A program made the translations under genes and the position numbers. Of a stretch of DNA of 14,587 nt, positions 1-7,026 are shown piece after piece. Numbering within the stretch: position 1 is the stretch's first letter; each line of letters begins with the position of its first letter. Under the pieces are notes generated by a model. The model did not search any database. It saw nothing but the letters and a program-made list of their open reading frames with translations, and was not told the origin of the DNA. This DNA is from Flavobacterium psychrophilum (GTDB lineage: Bacteria; Bacteroidota; Bacteroidia; Flavobacteriales; Flavobacteriaceae), in contig QFQM01000110.1 in NCBI GenBank assembly GCA_003243255.1, positions 1 through 14,587 of the forward strand, written 5' to 3'.

Positions 1-2
1 GT

Positions 3-326
3 GATGCTATAACGGACAAAGAAATGCGTAAAGATTGTTTTTTTGCGCAGATGACACTTCTCATCCAGAAGAAACTTGATATCGATACGCTTGCGCTGAT
101 GTATCCTGAGATGGACACTATCCAGGTAAAGGTAACCGTTTTTTCTAATGCTACATTAAGGTTTGAACCGCAGCTTCCTGCAAATGCTAATTATAATATG
201 GCTCAGATTGACAGTCTTATCAAAAACAGGCTTGTGAATTTCCCTCCGGTAGTGCCCGCACAAAAAGAAGGGGTTCCGGTTACTACCCAGTTTATGCTTC
301 CTGTGGTTCTTAATGTTCAGAAGTAG
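3..326 (+). CDS. C-terminal part of a TonB-like (energy-transducer-type) protein, 5' end outside the window
   Basis: The reading frame is open from the first full codon at position 3, so the gene starts upstream; the ATG at 24 is an internal Met and not a convincing start. About 107 codons are visible. The last 30 residues (FPPVVPAQKEGVPVTTQF, then a short hydrophobic strand LPVVL) resemble the end of TonB C-terminal domains, in which a Pro-rich 'PA..nGkPV...f.LPi' segment forms the last strand. If that is right, the protein reaches from the inner membrane to outer-membrane receptors, or is one of the many TonB-domain orphans of Bacteroidota. It converges on the next gene and the two overlap by 17 bp at their 3' ends. 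The family call rests only on this motif impression; the N-terminal part that would decide it is missing. Confidence 0.5.
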   Translation, partial: DAITDKEMRKDCFFAQMTLLIQKKLDIDTLALMYPEMDTIQVKVTVFSNATLRFEPQLPANANYNMAQIDSLIKNRLVNFPPVVPAQKEGVPVTTQFMLPVVLNVQK

Positions 327-1263
327 GTTTTTCGGCTGTTTTAAATGTAAAGACAAAATAACTGCCCGCAATTACCGGTAGAACGGTATTTAACAGCCAT
401 ATCAGTGTTGCAGTGAATACCACAATCCATTCGTTTACGCCCAAGGCTCCAAAAAAGAAAATAGCTACGCTCCCTTTTACGGCAAAATCAAGAAACTGCA
501 GATTAGGTATGGAAGAGCCTAAAAAGTAGGTCGCTGCAATAGTAGTCATCAATATAGGATAGGGAAGAGAAATACCAAATAGTAAAAATAACAGGTAATA
601 CTGATGCATAATGGTTAGGTAGCGCAGTGTAGCCAAAAACATATTTTTTTGGTGTACGCTTCGTGGCATCGCATTTATTTTTTCGCCCAGCCGTTGTAAT
701 GAATAGCCTTTTATGGTAATCTTTCGGGCGGAAAAGAATAATAGTGTCAGGATTACTACAGCAGCCAATATTCCTAATGCAAGGCTTCCTGAGAGTGCCG
801 GATAGTTATAATTGAAGTAAAAGAGGCCTGCTATTCCGACAAGAACAGCAATTATCAATTGTATGCCATTACAGATGAGGTTGAGGAAAACAATCTCTGC
901 AGCCTCTTCTTTTTTGTAGTACATGGCTTTGGCAGCATATTCACCTATACCGTTTGGGGTAAAGAGCGCCACCGTAACAGCGGCTAATACTTCTTTGGTA
1001 GAACGGCCTAACGAGATAGTGTGCAGTACTGAAACCAGATTTTTCCACTTGATGATTTCCAGAAAACGGTTCAAAAAGGTTAGTAATAGCAGTAATCCGG
1101 CTATCAGGTATGAATCTTTTTGCTTTAACGTTTCAGAAAGGAGATTCCAGTCAAGCCTGTCATTGTGGGCGAGCCTGTCGTAGATAAAATAAAATGCCCC
1201 ACCCACGATCAAAAGTTTGATAAAGGCAACGAGGAATTGTTTAGCTTTGCGTGTGGCAGACAT
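310..1263 (-). CDS. Flippase-like (lysylphosphatidylglycerol synthase TM domain / UPF0104 family) integral membrane protein
   Basis: A 317-aa polytopic membrane protein when started at MSATRKAKQF. It has a basic N terminus followed by several long hydrophobic segments (for example VAFIKLLIVGGAFYFIY, YLIAGLLLLLTFLN, ALGILAAVVILTLLFF and the C-terminal LIWLLNTVLPVIAGSYFVF). The mid-region 'VTVALFTPNGIGEYAAKA' matches the conserved 'P.g.Ge...' loop of the LPG-synthase TM / DUF2156-associated family, so I infer a lipid or lipid-linked-substrate handling role in the inner membrane; the substrate is unknown. The frame is open further upstream to non-ATG and ATG codons (to 1293), but a TACTTTTG promoter element sits 4 nt before the ATG at 1263, which favours that start. 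It is divergent from ruvC and each gene's 5' region overlaps the other's promoter. Confidence 0.75.
   Translation of the reverse strand: MSATRKAKQFLVAFIKLLIVGGAFYFIYDRLAHNDRLDWNLLSETLKQKDSYLIAGLLLLLTFLNRFLEIIKWKNLVSVLHTISLGRSTKEVLAAVTVALFTPNGIGEYAAKAMYYKKEEAAEIVFLNLICNGIQLIIAVLVGIAGLFYFNYNYPALSGSLALGILAAVVILTLLFFSARKITIKGYSLQRLGEKINAMPRSVHQKNMFLATLRYLTIMHQYYLLFLLFGISLPYPILMTTIAATYFLGSSIPNLQFLDFAVKGSVAIFFFGALGVNEWIVVFTATLIWLLNTVLPVIAGSYFVFTFKTAEKPTSEH
1217..1249 (+). promoter_or_regulatory. Promoter of ruvC (TTG, 22 nt, TAGCTTTG)
   Basis: TTG at 1217-1219 and TAGCTTTG at 1242-1249 fit the Bacteroidota -33/-7 promoter form. The promoter lies inside the first codons of the divergent flippase-like gene and would give a leader of roughly 30 nt before the TTG start at 1287. 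Confidence 0.5.
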
Positions 1264-1267
1264 GCTG

Positions 1268-1275
1268 CAAAAGTA
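1268..1275 (-). promoter_or_regulatory. -7 promoter element TACTTTTG of the flippase-like gene
   Basis: Reading the minus strand, TACTTTTG matches the Bacteroidota TAnnTTTG element exactly and ends 4 nt before the ATG at 1263. The nearest upstream TTG (1293-1291) gives a spacer of only 15 nt, shorter than usual. If used, the mRNA would be leaderless or nearly so. Confidence 0.45.
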
Positions 1276-1286
1276 AAGAAAATACA

Positions 1287-1841
1287 TTGGCAAACGAACG
1301 CATTATATTAGGCATAGATCCGGGGACGACCATTATGGGTTTCGGCCTTATAAAAGTCATTAATAAAAAAATGGAATTCCTTCAGCTGAACGAGCTTCAG
1401 TTGCATAAATACGAAGATCATTACATTAAGCTCAGGGTTATTTTTGAACGTACCATCGAGCTTATAGAGACCCATCATCCTGACGAGATCGCTATCGAAG
1501 CACCTTTTTTTGGCAAGAACGTACAGTCTATGCTTAAATTAGGCAGGGCACAGGGGGTTGCTATGGCAGCGGGTCTTTCGCGCCAGATTCCTATTACGGA
1601 ATATGAACCCAAGAAGATAAAAATGGCCATTACCGGAAACGGAAATGCCAGTAAAGAACAGGTGGCAAAAATGCTGCAACAGCTTTTGGGACTAAAAGAA
1701 ATTCCCAAAAACCTTGATAGTACTGACGGCCTTGCTGCTGCGGTATGTCATTTCTTTAACTCAGGTAAAATAGTAGCGGATAAAAGCTATAGCGGATGGG
1801 ATAGTTTTGTAAAGCAAAACGAAGATCGTATTAAAAAATAA
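1287..1841 (+). CDS. ruvC: RuvC, Holliday junction resolvase (crossover junction endodeoxyribonuclease)
   Basis: RuvC is the dimeric endonuclease that cuts Holliday junctions symmetrically, acting with the RuvAB branch-migration motor in recombination and repair. The 184-aa product begins MANERIILGIDPGTT and carries the four acidic catalytic residues of the family: D11 (GIDPG), E71 (IAIEAPFFGKN), and D144 and D147 (DSTDGLAAAVCH). The conserved TGNGNASKEQVAKM segment is at about 117-130. I chose the TTG at 1287 because it places the first strand at the usual distance from the N terminus; an ATG at 1251 would add 12 residues of non-family sequence (WQTCCKSKEN) that overlap the promoter. The length is normal for RuvC of this phylum. 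It stands as a single gene between a divergent membrane-protein gene and a lipoprotein gene. Confidence 0.95.
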   Translation: MANERIILGIDPGTTIMGFGLIKVINKKMEFLQLNELQLHKYEDHYIKLRVIFERTIELIETHHPDEIAIEAPFFGKNVQSMLKLGRAQGVAMAAGLSRQIPITEYEPKKIKMAITGNGNASKEQVAKMLQQLLGLKEIPKNLDSTDGLAAAVCHFFNSGKIVADKSYSGWDSFVKQNEDRIKK

Positions 1842-1842
1842 A

Positions 1843-1850
1843 TATATTTG
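1843..1850 (+). promoter_or_regulatory. Possible -7 element TATATTTG upstream of the lipoprotein gene
   Basis: TATATTTG matches TAnnTTTG, begins just after the ruvC stop and lies 32 nt before the lipoprotein ATG. No TTG is found at the expected distance upstream, so the assignment is weak. Confidence 0.3.
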
Positions 1851-1882
1851 TGTTAAATTAACCAAATACCAATTTATTTTTT

Positions 1883-2770
1883 ATGAAAATACTTAAATTT
1901 GCAGCGATTATGCTGTTCCTTTCTGTTTTTGCTGTTTCATGTTCTTCTGACGACAGCAGCCCGGTAAACAATAATCCTTCAGGTGAGGAATTTTTTGAAT
2001 ACACCATTGATGGTGAAGAACAAAATGTAACTACATGGATAGCCGTAAGAAGTGAAAGCAGCTTTGAGGTTCAGGGTACGGCTGCAAGCGGAAGGGTAGT
2101 GCATTTTACCTTTAACCAATGGGGTAACCTTGGCGATGCTTCTACTATGGCGGATGATTTTGAAATTCCATGGAGAACGAGCTATCACTATTTCAAATCC
2201 AACTATTTTACTTTTGAATTAGTAGCTATTGATGAGGCTAATAAAACTGTTGAGGTTAATTTCTCAGGAAAGGTATTTGATGACGAATATGATGTAACAT
2301 CTGATTTCTCTACAGTTGAAGGAAGTTTTAAAGTTGCTTACACACAGGTAACGCCTCAAATTTCAGGTTTAGGTGTTTCGGCAACAGTAAATGGTTCTGC
2401 ATGGCATGATAGCGACGGAGACCAAGAGGGAGGCTTCTTCTCCGGAGAAAACCTAACCCTGAATGCTTCAAACGACACTAAATATACTATTGGCATCGTA
2501 ACAAACCATGATGATACAACTACAGGGGTTCATACTTTTGGAGCAGCTGATTCACCAAACAAAGTGAAATTGTTGGTGTATGATACTCAGGAAAATTATG
2601 AAGTTGAGTATACTACTACAACAGGAACCATGACTATCACCGAGAAAACAGTTGGCGCACAGTTTACAGTTATTGCAGGAACATTCAGTTTTACTGCCGA
2701 GCATCCTGAAACAGGAGCTACAGTAACAGTACAGAATGGTGCATTTAAACAGGTGTATCTGAATTATTAA
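1883..2770 (+). CDS. Secreted lipoprotein, probably surface-exposed, with two beta-rich repeats
   Basis: A 295-aa protein with a clear type II signal peptide: MKILKF, a hydrophobic core, then the lipobox AVSC with the lipidated Cys at residue 20. The residues after it (SSDDSS) are acidic and Ser-rich, like the lipoprotein export signal reported for surface lipoproteins of Bacteroidota, so outer-leaflet exposure is likely. The rest is Thr/Val/Gly-rich and predicted beta. Two halves look related: about 35-150 (starts FEYTIDGEEQ) and 165-295 (starts VSATVNGSAWH). The second ends GTFSFTAEHPETGATVTVQNGAF, which recalls the DUF6252-type endings common in Flavobacteriaceae lipoproteins; that family name is an impression. 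No enzyme motif is visible. It is monocistronic, closed by the terminator at 2789. Confidence 0.8.
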   Translation: MKILKFAAIMLFLSVFAVSCSSDDSSPVNNNPSGEEFFEYTIDGEEQNVTTWIAVRSESSFEVQGTAASGRVVHFTFNQWGNLGDASTMADDFEIPWRTSYHYFKSNYFTFELVAIDEANKTVEVNFSGKVFDDEYDVTSDFSTVEGSFKVAYTQVTPQISGLGVSATVNGSAWHDSDGDQEGGFFSGENLTLNASNDTKYTIGIVTNHDDTTTGVHTFGAADSPNKVKLLVYDTQENYEVEYTTTTGTMTITEKTVGAQFTVIAGTFSFTAEHPETGATVTVQNGAFKQVYLNY

Positions 2771-2788
2771 TTGTTGCAATAAGATTTT

Positions 2789-2820
2789 AAAGGCCTGCTA
2801 TAGCAGGCCTTTGTTGTTTT
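2789..2820 (+). terminator. Rho-independent terminator after the lipoprotein gene
   Basis: A perfect 10-bp stem (AAAGGCCTGC at 2789-2798, GCAGGCCTTT at 2803-2812) closes a TATA loop and runs into TTTGTTGTTTT. It lies 18 nt after the lipoprotein stop. The T-tract also carries the TTG of the following hemW promoter. Confidence 0.85.
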
Positions 2821-2842
2821 CTGTAAAATCGTTGTAGCTTTG
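2814..2842 (+). promoter_or_regulatory. Promoter of hemW (TTG, 18 nt, TAGCTTTG)
   Basis: TTG at 2814-2816 and TAGCTTTG at 2835-2842 are spaced 18 nt. Only 4 nt separate the element from the hemW ATG, and an in-frame TAG (2835-2837) rules out an earlier start, so the transcript would be leaderless or carry one or two leader bases. Confidence 0.6.
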
Positions 2843-2846
2843 CAGT

Positions 2847-3974
2847 ATGGCGGGTATATACATACACATTCCTTTTTGTAGGCAGGCATGCCATTATTGC
2901 GACTTTCATTTTTCTACTTCCATGAAAAAGAAAGACGATATGGTTTTGGCATTAGCCAAAGAAATAGCCCTGCGTAAAAACGAATTTGCCGGCGATATAG
3001 TAGAAACTATTTATTTTGGCGGGGGAACGCCTTCGGTGCTTACCAATGCTGAAATAGAAACGCTGATTGATGCCGTTTATCAAAATTATCAGGTAGGTGC
3101 CAATCCGGAAATTACCCTTGAGGCTAATCCTGACGATTTATCTAAAGAGCGGATAATCGAACTGTCTACAAGTCCTGTCAACAGGTTAAGCATAGGGATA
3201 CAGTCTTTTTTTGAAGATGATCTCAAAATGATGAATCGTGCCCACAATGCTGTTGAAGCCGAGGCCTGTCTTGCTGAAGCAGTAAAGTATTTTGATAATA
3301 TTTCCATCGACCTCATTTATGGTGTGCCGGGCATGACCAACGAACGCTGGCAGCATAATGTAAATAAGGCATTGTCTTTTGGGGTGCCTCATATTTCCAG
3401 TTATGCGCTTACGGTAGAGCCTAAAACGGCTTTAGATAAGTTTGTAAAAAAAGGTGAGATTGCTGCTCCAAGTGAGGAGGTATCGCATGAACATTTTTTA
3501 CTGTTGGTCGATGTCCTTCAGGCGAATGGTTTTGTGCATTATGAACTGTCCAATTTTGGAAAGGAAGGGTACTTTTCCAAGAACAATACCGCCTACTGGC
3601 TGGGTAAAAAGTACATAGGTATCGGCCCATCGGCCCATAGCTATGACGGTGTGCACCGAAGCTGGAACATTGCCAATAATTCACTTTATCTAAAAGGTAT
3701 CGAAGAAAACAGATTGCCTGCCGAAACCGAAAAACTCACTCCTGCCGATCGTTATAACGAATATGTAATGACTGGCCTGCGAACCATTTGGGGCGTATCG
3801 GTACAAAGGATACACGATGAACTGGGTAAACTGTTTAGTGATTACCTGATTCTTGAAGCAGCGAAGTTTATAGTGCAGGGGCTCTTGGTAAACGATAACG
3901 GTATTATAAAAACTACCCGTGAAGGAAAGTTTTTGGCTGATGGTATTGCGTCAGACCTTTTTTATGTGGCTTAA
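2847..3974 (+). CDS. hemW: HemW, radical SAM family heme chaperone
   Basis: A 375-aa radical SAM protein of the HemN/HemW group, long annotated as oxygen-independent coproporphyrinogen III oxidase. The [4Fe-4S] cluster motif C11-x3-C15-x2-C18 is followed by DFHFS, as in HemW; true HemN has a fourth Cys two residues on, which is absent here. The SAM-binding GGGTPS lies at 58-63, and NNTAYWLGKKYIGIGPSAHS corresponds to the HemW HNxxYW region and the segment after it. HemW binds heme and is thought to deliver it to respiratory enzymes. The start is fixed by the in-frame stop 12 nt upstream and by the N-terminal strand GIYIHIPFC. The stop shares TTAA with the stop of the convergent gene. Confidence 0.92.
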   Translation: MAGIYIHIPFCRQACHYCDFHFSTSMKKKDDMVLALAKEIALRKNEFAGDIVETIYFGGGTPSVLTNAEIETLIDAVYQNYQVGANPEITLEANPDDLSKERIIELSTSPVNRLSIGIQSFFEDDLKMMNRAHNAVEAEACLAEAVKYFDNISIDLIYGVPGMTNERWQHNVNKALSFGVPHISSYALTVEPKTALDKFVKKGEIAAPSEEVSHEHFLLLVDVLQANGFVHYELSNFGKEGYFSKNNTAYWLGKKYIGIGPSAHSYDGVHRSWNIANNSLYLKGIEENRLPAETEKLTPADRYNEYVMTGLRTIWGVSVQRIHDELGKLFSDYLILEAAKFIVQGLLVNDNGIIKTTREGKFLADGIASDLFYVA

Positions 3975-4870
3975 AGCCTGTTGCCAACCATGAACCCCCA
4001 ATTTAGCTTTTTGATGATTATCCAGGCTATATAACTCACAATTATAGCCAGGACTATTTGTGCAACAATTTCGAAATAAGGCTCCGGGTAAAGCTTGTGC
4101 AGTATAGGGAACAGGAATACTATAATGGGTGAATGATATAAATGCAATAAATAGGTATATCCCCCGGTTTTTACAAAAGTAAATTTAAGGGTAATGAAGT
4201 TCAGGAAAAACAGCAAGGCGATAATGTACTTAAAGATTTCTTCAGTAAAGAAGAATATGCAGATAGCCAGTGAACAGATACCAATAGAATTAATAATGAG
4301 TTTGTTCTGATTTTCGATGCTGAATTTACGGATTAAGAATCCTGCCAGGAATAAAAAAGCAATATCCCAACGCAATAAAAGCTGACCGAATACTAGCAGA
4401 GGCACAATAAAGAGCAGTGCCATAAAATTTTTGCGCGTAAGGCTTATCAGGCAGAAGATAATGAACAGATCCCTTATGAAATATGTAGGTGGGTTTACCG
4501 GAGGGGAGTGCAATGAAAACAGTCCTTCAGTAAGTAAAGTATAATCGAAATTCAGCCTGTTCAGGTAATCAAAGCCAAAGCTTTTAGCGAGCAATACGGG
4601 TAATATTACAGCCAGATTGGCTATGAGGTAGGGTATGAGCAGGCTTTTGATCTTCTTGTTCAGTAAATTTCCCTGAAGCGGGTTCATGCAAAACAGATAG
4701 CCCGATATTACTGAAAGCAATAATGTTCCATATCGTGGTAGGGTTTCCAGTATGAAAAAAGGAACACCATCTGTAAACTCATGCCTTATATGGGTAAAGG
4801 TGATAAGTATTACACCGGCTATCCTCATGAATTCGATAGGGTAGATAGTGCCTTCCTGGCTTTTTTGCAT
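3971..4870 (-). CDS. Acyltransferase 3 family membrane protein
   Basis: About 299 aa from the ATG at 4870, with some ten hydrophobic segments. The N-terminal IEFMRIAGVILITFTHIRHEF matches the first membrane helix of acyltransferase-3 (PF01757) proteins, with the conserved Arg and the His that acts in acyl transfer. 'SGYLFCMNP' and 'KKIKSLLIPYLI' are also typical of the family, which O-acylates sugars, lipids or polysaccharides at the inner membrane; the substrate cannot be told. Alternative in-frame ATGs at 4903 and 4957 exist. I prefer 4870 because the family motif begins a few residues later and the earliest start would overlap the divergent cyclase gene. The end is shortish for the family but not clearly truncated. 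It converges on hemW with a 4-bp stop overlap. Confidence 0.8.
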   Translation of the reverse strand: MQKSQEGTIYPIEFMRIAGVILITFTHIRHEFTDGVPFFILETLPRYGTLLLSVISGYLFCMNPLQGNLLNKKIKSLLIPYLIANLAVILPVLLAKSFGFDYLNRLNFDYTLLTEGLFSLHSPPVNPPTYFIRDLFIIFCLISLTRKNFMALLFIVPLLVFGQLLLRWDIAFLFLAGFLIRKFSIENQNKLIINSIGICSLAICIFFFTEEIFKYIIALLFFLNFITLKFTFVKTGGYTYLLHLYHSPIIVFLFPILHKLYPEPYFEIVAQIVLAIIVSYIAWIIIKKLNWGFMVGNRL

Positions 4871-4947
4871 GTTTGGGAAAATTTTTAGCAATAATACATA
4901 CATTTCGGTATTATATGAATCTATTTCTTTAATTTGTAAATAAAAAT

Positions 4948-5700
4948 ATGTTGGCAACCATTGAAGGTTTTACAGTAAACCTTTCGCAACCTATAGATAT
5001 TTCCATTCCGCTTACTAACGATGAAAAGAACCCAATAGCCTGGTATATTGATAAGCCGGTTATTGAACCTGTGAAAATGGGTGACTGGGTAGGTAAGGTA
5101 AGCGAAGGCTCTTCGACCAATTTCAATAATATCTTTTTCAATCCGCACGGACATGGTACGCATACCGAATGCCTGGGACATATTACAAGAGATTTTTATA
5201 GTGTGAATCAGGCATTGAAACAGTTCTTCTTTATTGCAGAACTGGTATCTGTACAGCCGGAAGCACAAGGGGATGATTTTGTAATTACAAAAGTACAGAT
5301 CGAAAAAGCCCTTAATAGCAAAACTCCTGAGGCGATAGTCATCCGTACGCTTCCTAATGATAGCAGCAAAACTTCAAAGAATTACAGTAATACTAATCCG
5401 CCTTATCTTGAAGAGGCTGCTGCGACATTTATCCGCGAATGCGGTATAAAACACCTGCTGATAGATATGCCGAGTGTAGACAGGGAAAGTGATGAAGGTA
5501 GGCTGGTTTCCCATAAAGCCTTCTGGAATGTGAAAGACATCAACAACCTGAATGCCGATGCCCGCCACGATGCTACCATTACCGAAATGGTGTATGTAAA
5601 AGATGCCGTAAAAGACGGCAGTTACCTTCTAAACCTTCAGATCGCTTCTTTTGAGAACGATGCAAGTCCGAGTAAGCCTGTTTTATATAAACTCTCATGA
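4948..5700 (+). CDS. Cyclase family protein (metal-dependent hydrolase, kynurenine formamidase-like fold)
   Basis: A 250-aa protein of the putative cyclase / KynB-type family (PF04199). The signature metal-binding stretch is H67-G-H69-G-T-H72-T-E74...H78, matching HxGTHxD/ExxxH, with Glu in place of the usual Asp. Related enzymes hydrolyse formamides, cyclic amides or similar bonds with a bound metal; the substrate here is unknown and the divergent family makes tryptophan catabolism unproven. 'IVIRTLPNDSSKT' and 'HLLIDMPSVDRESDEG' (with D, then the ...H.aFW segment) are the usual later strands. The start at 4948 is the first ATG and leaves a short leader. Its stop overlaps the next start (ATGA at 5697-5700), so it is translationally coupled to the DUF4260 gene. 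Confidence 0.85.
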   Translation: MLATIEGFTVNLSQPIDISIPLTNDEKNPIAWYIDKPVIEPVKMGDWVGKVSEGSSTNFNNIFFNPHGHGTHTECLGHITRDFYSVNQALKQFFFIAELVSVQPEAQGDDFVITKVQIEKALNSKTPEAIVIRTLPNDSSKTSKNYSNTNPPYLEEAAATFIRECGIKHLLIDMPSVDRESDEGRLVSHKAFWNVKDINNLNADARHDATITEMVYVKDAVKDGSYLLNLQIASFENDASPSKPVLYKLS

Positions 5701-6047
5701 AAAAACTGATACAACTGGAAGAAGTCCTGTTGTTTGGCTTAGGTATATACCTTTTCAGCCTGCTTGATTATGCATGGTGGTGGTTTCCGGCTTTGCTTTT
5801 GGTTCCCGATCTTTCTATGATAGGATATGCTTTCGGAAATAAAGTAGGGGCGTGGTGTTATAATATTGCGCATCACAGGGCGTTAGCCATTGGAGTATAT
5901 CTTTTGGGTATATACCTGAATAATGAGGCAGTTCAGTTAGCGGGAGTGATACTATTTGCACATTCGAGCATGGACAGGATGTTTGGCTACGGCCTTAAAC
6001 TGGAAAAGGGATTTAAATTTACGCACCTTGGAGAAATAGGGAAGTAG
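5697..6047 (+). CDS. DUF4260 family small membrane protein
   Basis: A 116-aa protein with three or four hydrophobic segments. The pattern matches DUF4260: 'EEVLLFGLGIYLF', 'WWWFPALLLVPDLSMIGYAFG', 'GAWCYNIAHHRALAIGVYLLG', then 'HSSMDRMFGYGLKL' and 'GFKFTHLGEIGK' at the C terminus. The conserved PD, YN.xHH and DR.xGYGLK motifs are all present, so it looks intact and close to family length. No function is established for the family. The ATG overlaps the stop of the cyclase gene by 4 bp, so the two form an operon; a joint role is inference. It is the last gene before the accessory block: the first mmcQ-like fragment begins 65 bp downstream. Confidence 0.85.
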   Translation: MKKLIQLEEVLLFGLGIYLFSLLDYAWWWFPALLLVPDLSMIGYAFGNKVGAWCYNIAHHRALAIGVYLLGIYLNNEAVQLAGVILFAHSSMDRMFGYGLKLEKGFKFTHLGEIGK

Positions 6048-6111
6048 AATTGAGTAGTGAGATATTAGATTTGAGATTGAAGACCTAAGAATCTACCAAC
6101 TTAAAAAAAAA

Positions 6112-6231
6112 ATGAATATACAAGGATTTTACGATTACTGCCTTGCTAAAAAAGGCGTTACAGAACATTTTCCGTTTGATGAGGATATGTTTCTAACTTT
6201 TCAAATTTGTGAAGCGAGGATGTTAGGCTAA
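6112..6231 (+). pseudogene. 5' fragment A of an MmcQ/YjbR gene
   Basis: Translation gives MNIQGFYDYCLAKKGVTEHF, then PFDEDM, which is the conserved N terminus of MmcQ/YjbR proteins and aligns with the intact gene at 9297 (68 of the first 78 bases identical). After codon 26 the similarity stops and an unrelated tail (FLTFQICEARMLG) leads to TAA at 6229. Only about a fifth of the family length remains, without the C-terminal 'PGFHMNKMHWNTV' core, so the product would not fold as an MmcQ domain. No promoter like that of the intact gene precedes it. It follows the DUF4260 gene directly and may mark the original place of mmcQ or one end of an insertion. Confidence 0.8.
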
Positions 6232-6272
6232 AAATTACTTTAAAGATGATCTTAATGGTATTATGATATAGA

Positions 6273-6303
6273 AGGAAAGGGGCCTTAATTAAGGCCCCTT
6301 CCT
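6273..6303. terminator. Bidirectional hairpin terminator
   Basis: A perfect 12-bp inverted repeat (AAGGGGCCTTAA at 6277-6288, TTAAGGCCCCTT at 6289-6300), extended imperfectly by AGG/CCT at the ends. It lies between the plus-strand mmcQ fragment and the minus-strand gene at 6319. There is no long T-tract, so termination is inferred from stem strength and position. Confidence 0.6.
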
Positions 6304-6318
6304 AATCTAATTGTCTTC

Positions 6319-6552
6319 TTAATATTTGTCGATCACCTTAGCAATATCGCTCTTACTGTGTTCGCTTGGAAAAATTTTCCAATCATAATCATCAATATGA
6401 CTTGAAGAATATGATTTCTGTATAATCTCAACTTTATGATTGTTAACATAACCCGTCCATTTAATGGGATATTTTATTTTTTGATAGTGTATAAATTGGT
6501 CAGCATCTAAATCTACAGATACTCCACTTATTGATTTACTAATTTCTGACAT
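6319..6552 (-). CDS. Small hypothetical protein, 77 aa
   Basis: I do not recognise this protein. It is soluble-looking, starts MSEISKSISGVSVDLDADQF and has an aromatic and charged C-terminal half (HIDDYDWKIFPSEHSKSDIAKVIDKY). There is no signal peptide, membrane segment or enzyme motif. It is bounded by the hairpin at 6273 and read away from the gene at 6666, so it is a single-gene unit. The minus strand upstream has TAATTTTA, a near match to TAnnTTTG, some 20 nt before the ATG. It lies in the AT-rich block between two mmcQ fragments; nothing ties it functionally to its neighbours. Confidence 0.6.
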   Translation of the reverse strand: MSEISKSISGVSVDLDADQFIHYQKIKYPIKWTGYVNNHKVEIIQKSYSSSHIDDYDWKIFPSEHSKSDIAKVIDKY

Positions 6553-6621
6553 ATATTTTGGTTAAAATTAGGTACTAATTTACATTTTTTTACCCTCCAA
6601 ATTCCTTAAAATTTAAGGTAA

Positions 6622-6652
6622 TTGGTGAACCGAGAAGGATATTTTAACTTTG
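6622..6652 (+). promoter_or_regulatory. Promoter (TTG, 20 nt, TAACTTTG) of the frameshifted gene at 6666
   Basis: TTG at 6622-6624 and an exact TAnnTTTG match (TAACTTTG) at 6645-6652 with a 20-nt spacer. The ATG follows 13 nt later. The promoter is well kept although the gene behind it carries a frame break. Confidence 0.65.
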
Positions 6653-6665
6653 CAAAATATTATAT

Positions 6666-7009
6666 ATGAAACCATCAAGAAATGAAATGCAGGGTGATTG
6701 GTTGAATGAAGATAACCGTTTGGTGATTACATTTGATACTTTGCCCTTTGATGATTATAATATTGCTCGTGTGGTGAGCAATGAAGTAAAGAAATCAGGT
6801 AAGAAGCTTAAAGTTAAGGATAAGGTTTTTTTGGTGGTCGATATTTCTTACATGAAAATAAGCTTGACCAATTTATAATAGCTATTGGTAATCAAACTGA
6901 TGATAAGACAATTGAAATGCAAGTAAAAGACTATGATATCAATAGCTTTAAAGCCCTGATTAAGGGATATGGAGAGTTAATGTTTATAAAGAAGAGGTTG
7001 CCCTTATGA
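6666..7009 (+). pseudogene. Frameshifted (or -1 recoded) paralogue of the 114-aa gene at 13012
   Basis: The first frame runs MKPSRNEMQGDWLN... and stops at 6878 after 70 aa, sharing ITFDTLPFDDY with the 13012 product. Homology does not end there: in the -1 frame the DNA encodes GGRYFLHENKLDQFIIAIGN and on to TGA at 7007-7009, which aligns with SGNFFLHQNARGEFKIAIRN of the paralogue. The switch falls at a run of seven T (6826-6832) followed by GG. Joining the frames there gives 56 + 58 = 114 aa, the same length as the intact copy. The 3' hairpin at 6989 also fits the longer product. The run reads T TTT TTG in frame, which is a permissible -1 slippery heptamer, so true recoding, a one-base deletion, or a homopolymer sequencing error are all possible. 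Function unknown. Confidence 0.75.
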
Positions 7010-7026
7010 GATAACCTCTTCTTTTT
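6989..7026. terminator. Bidirectional hairpin terminator
   Basis: An 11-bp perfect stem, AAGAAGAGGTT (6989-6999) with AACCTCTTCTT (7013-7023), a 13-nt loop and T-richness beyond (TTTTTC). The left arm is inside the last codons of the -1 frame ending at 7009, and the right arm touches the stop of the convergent gene at 7027, so it serves both. Confidence 0.75.

Noticed and set aside
3089..3684. Minus-strand open frames opposite hemW
   Set aside because: They are antisense shadows of a well-conserved gene.
4921..5268. Minus-strand open frames opposite the cyclase gene
   Set aside because: They overlap the conserved metal-binding region of the cyclase gene and their products show no family pattern.
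6189..6268. A gene tail after mmcQ fragment A similar to the tail after fragment B
   Set aside because: A frame reading SEDVRLKITLKM shows a faint likeness to VRISMKIKL, but only 17 codons follow an in-frame stop and the match is too weak to use.
6666..6878. A complete 70-aa gene ending at 6878
   Set aside because: Homology to the 13012 product continues past this stop in the -1 frame to 7009, so the short frame is the broken front of a longer gene.
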